Assembly: GCA_034670405.1 (NCBI GenBank)
Contig: JAXDDX010000044.1
Span: forward strand, 3,064,001-3,128,000
Length of the DNA stretch: 64,000 nt
Source of the DNA: Hoplostethus atlanticus
Lineage: Eukaryota > Chordata > Actinopteri > Trachichthyiformes > Trachichthyidae
Reading direction: 5' to 3'
Notes under the pieces: model-generated
What the model was told of the DNA's origin: nothing
Database searches by the model: none
The model's input: the letters and a program-made list of their open reading frames with translations, nothing else
Part shown: positions 35,668 to 46,575 of the stretch, in pieces
How the letters are laid out: each line of letters begins with the position of its first letter
Position numbering within the stretch: the stretch's first letter is position 1
Translations under genes and position numbers: made by a program

Positions 35668-36018
35668 GTGAGTTGGTACTTGATAATGATACTACAGTGG
35701 ATTTTGGTTTATCTGGGTTAGAACTCTCATCGCTTCAGACCCGGGAGGATTTACTGGGTTCCGACAACCAGGGCCCATAGGCCAGCACACAAACATAAAC
35801 ACGAGGCTTTTTGAGCTTCTTTCTCTATAGCGCGGGCGCTGTCTCTCATGTGCCTCCTCCCCGGACCCAGCTTCACTGTGAGGGATTTAAGCACACGTTA
35901 ATTACCGTACAATCAGCCAAACCACTCACAGGTGCGTCTACCTCCCCGCTGAGCCCCTGCCCCTTCTCTCTGCCCACAGCTGCTGGCACAACAACACCCC
36001 CCTGCCGCATTGAGCCTG
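35668..36018. other. GC-rich intronic block, origin unclear
   Basis: Contains cgggaggatttactgggttc, gcgcgggcgctgtctctcat, ctcctccccggacccagctt and cccgctgagcccctgcccct. It is distinctly richer in GC than the neighbouring intron and has the look of a dispersed repeat or LTR fragment, but I could not match it to a family. The Harbinger-type element starts directly after it. Confidence 0.35.
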
Positions 36019-36431
36019 GGGCCTCATTTATAAAACTTTGCGTAGATTCCATCCTAAAACATTGCATACGCACAAACCTCAGAATCTACTAACGCAAGAA
36101 AATATTCAGATCTATAAAACCGTGCGGCGCACACCTGTACGCAGTCTTCTCTTTATAAATACCCACCTGCGGTGAATTGTGCGCTCGTGTACTCCTCCCA
36201 GTGTCCTCCCACTACTCCTCCCAGTGTCGTCCCACAATCATCCATAAATGGTCAATGCTAAATAGGTCATGAATATGCCGACGTTGTTAAGGAGCCTTTG
36301 TTGGACTATCAATGAGGGAAAGACGGAGAGACGGCAACTGCAAGAAAGGCTCTGTTTGGGGGCTCAGTAGAGGCATCTGTGCCACATTGTGGAGAACCGC
36401 ACAAGCCCTAATAATCCGGCACACCTTAATA

Positions 36432-36560
36432 ATAATAAAAATAAACTTTAGTTTAAGTTACAAAGTGCTTTAGAAGACAAAATAAAAATAGTAGACAAAC
36501 TGAAGATGAACAAAATAATAAAAACAATTTAAAAACAGTTTTCAACAACATTGAGCATAA
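36432..36560 (-). repeat. LINE-tail-like repeat inside the Harbinger-type element
   Basis: ttaataataataaaaataaa, ctttagtttaagttacaaag and tgctttagaagacaaaataa resemble the fish pattern in which (TAA)n is joined to tttatatagcac and caaagtgctt. It recalls the tails at 11.6 and 42.9 kb but is not identical. Confidence 0.4.
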
Positions 36561-36775
36561 GGAGCTACATATGAGAGAGTAAAATATGCTTAGCCCCTCA
36601 GTTGTATTTTTGCCCCCTCAGTTTAAGCTTTATGTATCTATAGAAAAATATTTCTAGGGCGTCCATAGTAGCCCACTGAAACGGAGCTGAGGAGATCGAT
36701 AGACAGACACGTCACTTAGTTCGGTTTCTCAGCCTGCTTGCTTTTCGTGGTGGTAAATACATTCCCCCCATTGTG

Positions 36776-36786
36776 GGGGGGGGGGG

Positions 36787-36812
<26 letters not shown>
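36776..36812. repeat. G-run plus (GA)n microsatellite
   Basis: About 12 G followed by about 12 GA units inside the Harbinger-type element. Confidence 0.95.
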
Positions 36813-36817
<5 letters not shown>

Positions 36818-37421
36818 GCCGCAAACTGCTGTTTCTACGCGCCTCCCCCTGCTGATTTTGACAGAATCATTATCGTTCATAAATTCTCTGCAGTGCTCCG
36901 TTCTTATGTGAGTCTCTGATTAATAAATGCATTCTTTGATTTTGAACAGTAGCCTCATGTTGTTGTTATTTAGCCTTTCTGAGGCTGTTGCATGGTTAAA
37001 TCACTGAGTTTTATTTTATGAAAAATTGCCCCTTCAGTCACTTCATCCTGGCGCCGGCCCGGTAAAATAATCAATAAAATAAGAGTTAAGAGAATGGCTT
37101 TGTATAAAAATAGGTTTTAAGTAGTGGCTTAACAGATACAACAGACCACAATCCCTGTGAAAGCACACTTATAAAACTATGTTTTTAAGAGGACTGAGCT
37201 TTATTTTGTGATCTCCCCATCGGGCGTCGCTGATTCCCGTGTCTGAAAAACTTTGCGGTGAGCTCTACGCATGGGTGAAAGGATGCGTAGAACTGCGCAC
37301 CTTTTACCGCATAGAATTTTTCTATAAATCCCGACGTTTGCGGTAAAATATGCGTACGCACATTTCACCCCCGTTAACGCCACTTTTTTGTGCGTAGCAA
37401 CCTTTATAAATGAGGCCCCTG

Positions 37422-37990
37422 GTGTCACTGAGGAATAAGTCATTTTTGTAACTCTTGTGCTGCTCAGATCTCATTCAGGTTCTAGTTGCAGGTTTTGAAT
37501 ATTACCATAAGAATTGTAGTTGTTGTAGGTTATATAATGGATGCAAATCAGAAAACATATTCACATTCAGTGAATATGTGTTGAATATGATGTCCACTTA
37601 TGGATGTCTTAAATACACCCGTTTTCATTTAGTTAAATGTATCACTACATCAAAATAAACAGGATCTTCTGGTTACTGTGATGATATGGAAAACATTTAA
37701 TAAATGTCAGAACACAATGTTTCCATAATGCTAAATTGCTGCACAACAATGGTAAAATTACCAAATTTCAGGTTGATCTTAATACCACAATTGCTGTGCT
37801 ACATGTGAACACAATGTACACTTGATAAGATAAACATCAGTTTTATTTTACATTTCATATTGATTGACATTTATGGAATGTGATTAATTGTTTTTGACGT
37901 CTGTCTTTGACTGTCTTCTGATATGCCGCTGATGCTTTTGGAGATAGCTTAGGCAATCTGGGGGTAATGGTTCTCTGTTCTTGTCTTCAG
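37422..37990. other. Intron remainder between the Harbinger-type element and the last SAMD3-like exon
   Basis: AT-rich, no coding recognised; ends with the acceptor ttgtcttcag. Confidence 0.45.
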
Positions 37991-38301
37991 GTGGTGCATT
38001 CTGATGAACCAAACATTGATGACATACCGGTTGGGCTCCTCTTGATCAGTGCCAATTCTACAGATGCCACTTTCTTCTGCCCAGAGAGGATTGCGGTTGT
38101 GCTTGAGGGTAACATAGTTATCAATCTCCCTACATTGGCTGATGCATTTGTCATACTTTTTGCACTGATTTAGTTTAGTGAAGTTACCCAAAACACTTGG
38201 CCAATACATTTGACTTTACCCAGAAAGTATTGATGAGCCTGGATCATGAGAAGTTGAGGCCCAGGGTGTTGAGCCTTAAAACTTTTTTTGCAGTGGAGTA
38301 A
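37991..38301 (+). pseudogene. SAMD3-like C-terminal exon
   Basis: From the acceptor the frame reads VVHSDEPNIDDIPVGLLLI, CPERIAVVLEGNIVINLPTLADAFVILFALI, then TAG and a shift; coding similarity resumes as DFTQKVLMSLDHEKLRPRVLSLK and ends at TAA (38299-38301). Family members end with the equivalents IGIILEG ... LFGLIYALNLSYP ... TFEVLQKVLMELD ... VQALKNKL. An exon expected between 35667 and this one (family block with RRECVLKALCIYL-like sequence) was not found in the intervening sequence; it may be lost. The copy is inactivated. Confidence 0.7.
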
Positions 38302-41086
38302 TCTCACTGTATGAACAAACAAAGCTGACAAAGTTGCTCCATTACTTGAAAGTCTTTTCATATGTACATGCACTACTCATGTGGGCATACCATAGAGCAA
38401 TGAAAACATCTTATAGATGTGTGTGTAGGTTGTCTTTTCCAGTTCAGCTTGAACTCCTGAAAAACGCCTCCAAAACCCACTAGCTGAAAAAGGTTGTATG
38501 GGAGTGTCTGAGTAGCAACTGGTGCTTGCTGGCTGCAGTGGGACTGCGCCCACCCACTGCTCGCCCTCTGCCCATCCTGCTCACCACCCCTCGAGAATCC
38601 AGGAAGACAAAGCCTGTAGTTTCCATTAGTTTGACTTGGGGATGAGTTTTGGCGCTTCAAGCAGCTTATCTCAGAGACACAGAGTCAGTATACAAAAATG
38701 AAACCTGGCATTCTCTCAGACCTGGACAGTCCTCCAGGCCTGATGGATTTGCAGAGCATACCACAGCAGCAAGACATTTCCTCAGGCAACCCCAAAGCTA
38801 AATGGCACCTGGGAATTTTAAAATTATGAAATTGCAGTGGCTGAGATTCATAAGATGTCCACTCTTTAACCCACTAGTTGCTTTCCTGAGAGGGTTATCA
38901 GTTAATTACGTTTTTTTAATTTACCTTTTTTTTAATAAAAGGTGCCATAATGTGAAAATAGAGTTTTGTTAAGACAACACTTACTATCCTATCTCTCCTA
39001 TTACATGTGGCCCTTCCAGTACAAATAAACAAAAGTTAATTAATAGTTGTGGAGTCCCAAAACATATTTGAGAGCGGGTTCACGTGTGTGTGTGTGTGTA
39101 TGCATTTGTATCTCAATCTGTATTTGCACATGCATTCAGGCACGTGTAAGTATGCATGTATATTTGTCTCTACCCAAAGGCCCAAAGAGCTTTACAGCTC
39201 TGATACTCCCCTGTGATCCTCCGACATTTGACTGATAGGATTTTAATGACAGTCGTCAGGGACGGACTTAGTGGGCTGCTAAGGCTGGATTCCTCATGAG
39301 GGCTTCCCTGTCTCTCAACCAGTGGCTTCACTAGCACTGCATCCACATGAGGGCCAGCGTCCTGACCCACAGGTATCCATTAAACAGGTCATTACTGTGT
39401 ACCTGGCATTGTTCTTGTCACTAAGTTACAGAAGCTGTAGATGATTTGATGAATGCGAATCCACAGAGGACGGCTTTGGACTGCATTTTGTTTTCAGGCA
39501 ACAAGCCACGTCAACTTTGATTAGCATGAACGCTGCCTACACTAAGCCGAAACATAATTAACTGCTCAACAGCTTTTGGTTGGGCAAAGACGACGACAAA
39601 CTTAATATAAAACTCTAACTGCATTATGCATGAGCAAGACATTGTGTTGCTCTGAGAAACTAATTCCACATTAGAAAACAGGTGGACTTGCAATGCGATG
39701 ATCAATACTTTGAAGGACACGCTCTCTCACGATAAAGTAGAAGGTAGAGAGCACAGAGAACAAAGCACAGAGAGAGAGACAGGGATAAATCAATTTAGAA
39801 GGGAGGTTGCAGTGGAAAGGTAGGAATGCATTACATCCCTGTGCTCAACATCTGTGGAAAACAGAGTGCTGCATCAAAAATGTATAAGGTGTGTTGTCCC
39901 ATCTGGAAGGTTAAATAAAATCAGATTCAGAAAACAAGAGTCAGGAATAATGTGATGCATAATCTATTAGATCATACCCATCTCCATAACCACGTTGTTC
40001 ATGAGAATACAATATCCTAGGCCTTCTGTTGTTTTCGGAAATAGTGCTTTCATCAGTATCATTAATAAGAGATGGTACAGCAATGCCACAGCAGATGATG
40101 TCCTTATTTATGTAACAGTGTTCGTGAATTCTGGGTTCACAGCTTGATAATATGCTTATTTATTATCCCTCTTTAATAGAGGCTTCTTTTTCTATTTCCC
40201 CCACTTATACAGTATAATCTTCCTTCTTGATGTACAACAAAGCAATGAATGAAGAAGGAACCAGAAAGCTGAACAGTAAATCTAATGTAATAATCTATTG
40301 GTACACATATTTCTTCACATGCCTCAGCATTTTCATTTTGTTTTGTCAGTTTTTGTCTTTCAGAGAGCTGATCTAGGGGAAGTGAAGAGGAAAATCGATA
40401 CTAGATCACATATTAGATCTACGAGCAAATATTAAACCCCAAACTGCCTGGCCTATAAATCCATAGGTAGGTATCATATACCTGCTGATGAAAGCCCAAG
40501 CAGAGGAGCATATTTCACCAAAAGCATTTTTCAGGCCCTCTCTTCTTTCTACGTGTGAAATAGCCACTGGATACAGATCTTGTGCGAGAGACCAGTAAAT
40601 TGTTAAATTCCTAATGCAATATTTAGTGTGGTTGATTGATTTTAGATGCACTGTCTCCTCCTCTCTCTGGCTACGTTATCAAAGTCAGATGCAGCTGTCG
40701 GCAAATCATGCAAACCTTATGGGTAGAGCCATTGTCACCGATATCACTGCTATTAAGGTGACAGGAGAGCAGACACAATCAGTAAGCCACTGCATAAGGG
40801 CACCATGTTTCTCTTGTCACAAAATTGAGAAAGGGAAGACGAAAATGGATAAGGAGCAATAGCGAAAGAATTGATTATCTACATGGGGGGAAAAGACGCA
40901 TCCGTATTTCATCTCGGAGGGACATGGTCACTTAAAGATAGGTGAGAATAAAAGGAGAAAGAGGGAATGAAGAAGATGAAAAGTATGTGTGTATGTGAGC
41001 GTGTGTGAGAGACAGAGAGAGATGGAATAGAATATGGGGAGAGTGCAGGAGAAGGATGACAGAAAACTTGGTGATACACTGTCAGT
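38302..41086. other. Non-coding stretch
   Basis: A short GT tract at about 39083-39099. No recognisable exons or elements; frames of 60-95 codons on both strands show no motif. Confidence 0.5.
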
Positions 41087-41361
41087 TAGGGGTGGGCGGT
41101 ATAACGGTTGAACCGGTATACCGGTAGAAATCCGTGCCACGGTAGAGATTTGACTCTACCGGATGTACCGGTAGAAGGCTACCTTTAGGCTCTTTGAATG
41201 TAAAAATACTTTTTCAAATTTACAAACGTAACACACAAAGCTAGCGAACTGCGCGCTGCCATTTAAAGATAATAAACTAGTTTGTGGAAAAAGACGATGT
41301 GAAAAAGTGAGTAGTGCAACGTAAACTTCGACGTAAACAGACGCATGCTTTCTGAAGATGC

Positions 41362-41862
41362 ATGGTGAAATGGAAGGCAGCGAGCATGATGCGGGAGCTC
41401 CCGTTCCCCATGCAAACAAGAGAATTAGTTAGAAAGAAAGGTGCTTCGTCCATCATCTGGACCTGGTTTGGGTTTAAAAAGTCAGACCTTGAGCAGAAAA
41501 CTATTATCTGCAAGCAATGTCGAGCAAGAGTTGTTGCCGGCGGTGGTAACACGAGCAATCTGTTTTATCACCTCAAAACAAAACATGTCCGCGAGTATGA
41601 AGAGAGTACTAGGCTGCGCGTAGACACAAGCAGTCCCTCCGCAAGTGGTGCTAAACGAAAAACCACAACGCAGACATCGCTAGCCGAGTCATTTTCCAGT
41701 GGCTATCCGTATGACAAAAAAAAAGCAAGCGGTGGAAGGACATTACACATTCCATAACGGAGTACCTATGTAAGGACATGGTTCCTATACAAACAGGTTT
41801 AAGGCATTGATCAAAACACTGGATCCGAGGTATGTGATGCCAGGTCGAAAACACTTCAGCCA
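41362..41862 (+). pseudogene. ZBED1-like hAT transposase, N-terminal part
   Basis: ATG at 41362 opens a 131-codon frame. Residues 29-75 are a complete BED finger: SSIIWTWFGFKKSD, Cys50-x2-Cys53, GGGNTSNLFYHLK, His70-x4-His75. The linker QTSLAESFSSG is followed by a frameshift in an A run near 41720, after which KRWKDITHSITEYLCKDMVP and then FKALIKTLDPRY, MPGRKHF continue the same protein. The order is that of ZBED1-type hAT transposases (about 600-700 residues). The catalytic core and hATC region are missing. The BED finger itself is intact and would bind DNA if made; the start lies well inside the element with no promoter identified. Confidence 0.85.
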
Positions 41863-41864
41863 AA

Positions 41865-42100
41865 CTGGAAAAAAGTTTGCATATAATGTGCTATTTATCT
41901 TTATAATTATTTTCTTGGCATGTTGCCTAACCTTTGAAGTTTTTGTTATATACAGTAGAAGTTATTTGAAGTATTGGAATACTTGAAATTTACATTTTTA
42001 TGTTTATTTATTTATTTATTTATTTTAATATTAGTATTGTTCAGAACCTATTTTGGAAAAAAGTTTGCATATAAAGTGCTATTTATATTTAATACAGTGC
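41865..42100 (+). repeat. Internal direct repeat in the hAT element
   Basis: tggaaaaaagtttgcatata followed by a-t-g-tgctattta at about 41868 recurs at about 42053 with two differences. The two copies are about 185 bp apart and probably mark the deletion that removed the transposase. Confidence 0.7.
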
Positions 42101-42383
42101 AGTTTTGCACAATAAAACATTCATAAACACTTAAGTTCAATGTCAATTTTGTCATAATATACAGATTACAGAATACTAATGGAAGAGCCCAGTAGAAACC
42201 TCATAGTTAACCCCCCGGGAAGAAATTGTTACCATCCCAGAGTCTTGTACTGCTCCTAAAGCATTTTTTTAAATTATTATTATAAGAAAAACAACTATAC
42301 CGTGATATATACCGTTACCGTCCAAAATTCTAAATATACCGTGATATAAATTTTAGGCCATACCGCCCACCCCTACTGTCAGT

Positions 42384-44945
42384 CATTTCTGATTTACATT
42401 TGCAAAGAGTTATCTTTTCATTTTCTTTTCTTCTTTTCTTTTCATCTGAATACCTCTGAAGTCACTCGAATACTTGAATACTGCGTACTGAGGTGAGGAA
42501 TGCACTCTGGAGCTGTTCTCTGGGGGCTTCACCTTTCAAAACTCACCTCACATTCAAGTAAACATAATTAAAACTCCAAAGCTCTGGTCTGTGCACAGGC
42601 CTCGCCTTAGCCCCTTGACCCCTTACGTCCCTATCGCTGAGCTTAAAGGCAAGCAGTTGTTGCACAACTTACAGTCTTTTGAATTGCAAGCAACAGGCAC
42701 TATCCAACAGGGTATAGCATCTCTAAGGACACATCAAGACTCCACACTTTCCCTTTTACTTGCCATCTGAACAGTACAACTGATCAGAGGTGATAGGAAA
42801 ATTGGCTCTGTAGTGGAATACATTCTTTGGCTCTCCAATCATTGACAGATTCTTATTGAGGATGACATGGAGTTGAGAGCACTGCTATGTATTAGTTGCC
42901 TTGGGTACCTTGAAAGGCACTCCAAAAATGAAAGCTATTATTATTATTATTAAATGGTTAGCTGTTTGTGAGGGAAGGCAGGCTGGTTTTGAAACCTGTC
43001 CATGGTCTGCACTCACGCTTGAATAGTTCGATTTATCATCACTGGAGAGACACATTCATTTGTAACCCCAAAAATGGTCTTGTGATCAAATAAGACAAGT
43101 CACTAGGTTATACACGGGTACCATTACTTTGTTGACTGTTGTCAGACAATTCCTTCTCATACAGTCACCCATAAAGAACGCCGAGCTGCTTTCTTTTGAT
43201 CTAACCTAAACTGACGGTTCCCTTATTGGCAATCAAAACTCAGGCCTGATGTTTGAAATATGGCTCAGAATGGGTGCATTTTTTAAAAGACTCTTAGAGC
43301 TATAGTACATTCCCTTTAAAGATCAACCTTATGTTTGTTACAAGAAGCTTTTGTTCTTTCATAACTAGAACTGACAGGGGCAATTTTATGTAGCAAAATA
43401 AATGTATTTTCATCAGTCTTCATAAACTCAACACAGAACTCTGTTCCTGCAACACAAAACAGGTTCAAAAGTGTTACTCTTACTCACTCATACCCAATAT
43501 AGAAAACTTGTTTTTTTATCACTTCATGAACTGTCTATAGGTTGAATCATTATTGTTACATAAATTGGCAATAAAAAAAGAGTAGCAAAACATACAGACA
43601 CAAAATGTAACAGATTATTACTTTAAAGAGGCCTTATTTGTCCTGAAAGCTTAAATTGTTGATCATCTGCAACTGAACATGACAATGGCCTTAGCATGAC
43701 CTCTGAAGATGAAGGTCTGAAAAACTAGCCTTCATTTCACCAAGTGCTACTCACTAAGCCCTTACACAGACACCAAGCTGAGCTGAAATTTCCAAGCAAT
43801 CACAATCCAAAAATTGAAAGTGTTGTGGAAAATTGCCTGTAAGCACACAAAACATTGATAGGTTGAAGTACAAAAATATAGTACAGATATATTGGAGAGA
43901 GAAAGACCGTGTCACAGTTCACACCGAAAGTCAAAATCTCTCTATGCTATTTTAGATTTCTTCTAAGGACCAACCCCAATAATTGTAAAACCTAGACTTG
44001 TCAAGGAGATAATCACTGAGCAAACTGAAAAGCTGACTCAAACTCTGGGAATAGACTTAGAAAAATCCAGAACAAGTGGCAGTCTCAGAAGTTGATCTTA
44101 TGGAACCATCTGCATACTGTACATCCGGAGTGGTGTTTTCTTTGCCTCCATAAGATGCAAGAGCGGCAGAGTGATTTCCCTGATGAATGGTATGTAGTGA
44201 TGGACTTAAGCATCCCAAACAACCAAAGAGTCTAACTTACTTAATTAACTGTTGCCACGGTGATGCCTCAAGGGTATGCTAGGAATCTGATGAAGGGAAG
44301 GCAAGTGATAAGGGTAGCATAAGATGAGGGGAGACGAAGTTGAGTGATTGTCCCTATCCCCAAGAGAACTGGTGAAGGTACAGTCTGAGCTTAATGTGGC
44401 TTCACTCACTCCCTTGGCTCCTCCGAGAGCCTACACTTTCCATCTACTGACCTCAGACGAAAATCTTGACTAAGTGATAGAAATTAAGTGACAAATAGGG
44501 ATGGCATACACTGATGTTTGATTCCTTGCATGACCTTACTGCAATCCTCTGGATAGGGTTTGGAGGACTGACCGATATAATTTCTTTTAACAAAGCAGCC
44601 TGATCTGCCGTCCAATACTCACCCTCCTGTTTCTCTCTGTATTTTTTTCCATGGTTCTTTGCTTTAAATGTGATAGGTCTATATGTGGAGCAGTTCTCAA
44701 ATTGAACTACTTTCACTGATGGAGGGGTAGTGGGGGCAGAGAGAAATAGGAGGCACAAAAAGGTTGCAATAAGTAGATAGGAGGGAGTGAAAGTAATCAA
44801 TTCTACTTCTATTCAACAGAAGGTGAAGTGGGCCTCTCACTGTCAGAAGGCTAAGAGTTGATCAAAGATCAAATACCAGCGAATGCGTCATAGTCTGCCA
44901 CTGTTCTATCAGGCAAATTAGGCACTGCTTCCAGTACCTCAAAGT
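42384..44945. other. Non-coding stretch with one LINE-tail fragment
   Basis: Contains 42898-42955 (see next entry). The rest shows no gene or element. Confidence 0.5.
42895..42955 (+). repeat. LINE-type 3' tail fragment
   Basis: ccttgggtaccttgaaaggc, actcc, aaaaatgaaagc and (TAT)n form the reverse complement of the 11.58-11.65-kb repeat, and match a common teleost LINE tail pattern. Confidence 0.6.
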
Positions 44946-44995
44946 AGGGCTGGGCGATAAAACCATCTCTCTATATATATATATCTATCAGGAAA
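44946..44995 (+). mobile_element. hAT-type terminal fragment
   Basis: tagggctgggcgataaaacc followed by a (TA)n run resembles one end of another fish hAT/MITE family. No matching inverted end was found downstream, so it is a fragment or a chance match. Confidence 0.35.
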
Positions 44996-45115
44996 AACAA
45001 ACAATAAGTGGTTCTGGTCCATATTTAGATCAAACCTCTGCTTTCAACACAATCAGCCAATCAAGCTACAGCAAAAGGGTTGCGCAGCTGACACAAAACT
45101 AGAATATTGTATTCT

Positions 45116-45216
45116 ATATATAATGTGCTTCTTTCTTGTTACTTTGTACATCCGCTGCTGCAAAACTGCAATTTCCCCTCAGGGACAATAAAGAGCCATC
45201 TAATCTAATCTATAAA
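45116..45216 (+). repeat. LINE/SINE 3' tail fragment
   Basis: gctgctgcaaaactgcaatt, tcccctcagggacaataaag and (ATCTA)n make up a tail of the same general type as the one after the tRNA-Leu-derived SINE at 28.59 kb (gaatttccccccgggg, atcaata). Confidence 0.5.
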
Positions 45217-45944
45217 TGTCACACACCGGGTTAACGAACAATTCAATACTCTTTCATCTCAATTACTATAGTGTTGATCCTCAATATGCTTCAATCTATA
45301 ACTCTTGTTAGTCCTTGGAACAACCAATTATCTGTGAAGTTATGGTGCATGGCTCTCCCGCCTCTTGAATTTCTCCTTGCTCTCTCTCTCCCTCCCTCGC
45401 TCAGTGAACCATCAAACAGCGGTATCTAGAGTTGTCTTAGAGGTCATCATGGTGGTGTGACAGCTACACGACCCATTCCTGACCCTCACTACTGGACATA
45501 GACCTGTGTAGATCATAACAATGTCCGCTAAATATACCCCCGCCAAGTTGTGATGTGTGCGTGTTTGTAAGGTGGAGTTTATATCGTCTTTCCTTTCCTC
45601 AACTTCACTCCTACTCACCCCTCCCTGAAAACATTTCCATCTTTCATTCCCAGTCTTCTTCCCTTTCCCTCTTCTCTTGTCTCTTGTCCTCTAGTCTAAA
45701 TTGCCACTTTTTGGCATTACCACTTCTAAGCACACCCAAATTACATTACAGTCATTTAGCAGACGCTTTTTTCCAAATCGGCGTACAAAAGGTACTTGAC
45801 ACTAGGGATGTGCATGACTGACCAAAATCATTTTCGAATAGTCTACTGTTCTTAAGACCGAATTTCGAAAAAAAAACGAAATTCAGTTATTCTTTTTAAT
45901 AGAATGGATCATTAAAATCAAACGGTACTGCACATAAATAGGCA

Positions 45945-46490
45945 CTTCAAGCGATCGTTTCGGCGTCTAATTTTTCTCGATTCGTGAGCGATCGTGCCAA
46001 GATGGGCAGGAAGTCAGACACAGGAACGGCATAGAGCATCCGATCAATTTCCAAAATATAACAAATTTCAAAATAAAACACCCTGATTGATGATGGCGTT
46101 GGATATCCAGTCAATATATATACATATTTCTCAGTTGTGTCTAAACTTTTACCGTCTATGTGTCTAAACAGAGAGCGAGAGAGACACAGACAAGCAGACA
46201 GAGAGAGATTGTATGTAAATTTTTTGTTTTTATTTCACACTTCCTTTGGCAATGTAAACGTATGTTTCCCATGCCCTTTTGAATTGAGAGAGAGAGAGAG
46301 AGAGAGAGCGACGAGCAGGCACACACACACAAGCAGACAGAGAGAGATGGAGAGAGAGAGAGACAGAGAGAGAGAAACACCAAACCCCTACATTGAGAAA
46401 ACCAGCGCAGATCGGCGCCGAACAACCAAACTCCTGTTCGCTCGATCTGCGCTGATCGCGGCGCTTCCTTTTCCTTCCGCGTCCAGTAGT
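45945..46490. mobile_element. Second copy of the GC-rich element, left end missing
   Basis: Shares in order with 28050-28495: tttcggcgtc, ctcgattcgtgagcg, gggcaggaagtcagacacag, aaatttcaaaataaaacacc, gtgtctaaacttttaccgtc, a GA/CA satellite, ccaaacccctacattgagaa, atcggcgccg and gcggcgcttccttttc, ending cttccgcgtccagt. The left arm (about 130 bp, including the terminal repeat) is absent. It carries extra sequence of about 90 bp (tttttgtttttatttcacac to cttttgaattg) inside the satellite that the first copy lacks. Confidence 0.75.
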
Positions 46491-46544
46491 ATTAGCCTAT
46501 ATTTAGGTTGTAACTAAACCATTCATTAAAAATAAATAAATACT

Positions 46545-46575
46545 ACTACTACTACTAATAATAATAATAATATTT
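46545..46575. repeat. (ACT)n/(AAT)n microsatellite
   Basis: About five ACT and five AAT units followed by a run of T, inside the hAT element. Confidence 0.9.

Larger units (their letters stand above)
36019..37418. mobile_element. Harbinger-type non-autonomous element, 1.4 kb
   Basis: gggcctcatttataaa at 36019 is perfectly inverted at the right end (tttataaatgaggccc, ending 37418), and CTG occurs directly on both sides (36016-36018, 37419-37421), a 3-bp target duplication as expected for PIF/Harbinger. Subterminal phrases cgcatacgcac and tgcgtacgcac are shared in inverse orientation. There is no transposase. It carries internal insertions: a LINE-tail-like A-rich stretch (36432-36560) and a G-run/GA tract (36776-36812). 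It sits in the last intron of the SAMD3-like copy. Confidence 0.8.
41087..42375 (+). mobile_element. Internally deleted hAT element (ZBED1-like) with intact ends
   Basis: The left end taggggtgggcggtat and the right end ataccgcccacccct plus A form terminal inverted repeats, and ctgtcagt is repeated exactly on both flanks (41079-41086 and 42376-42383): a perfect 8-bp target duplication, the hAT hallmark. Subterminal sequence is rich in ccggtataccggtag and taccgtgatata. The N-terminal part of a transposase gene remains (see next entry); everything after about 41862 is deleted and replaced by AT-rich sequence with an internal direct repeat. It was probably mobilised in trans. Confidence 0.92.

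Noticed and set aside
36019..37418. Transposase gene inside the Harbinger-type element
   Set aside because: No HARBI1 or Myb/SANT motif in any frame; the 80-codon minus frame at its right end is a shadow of the terminal sequence.
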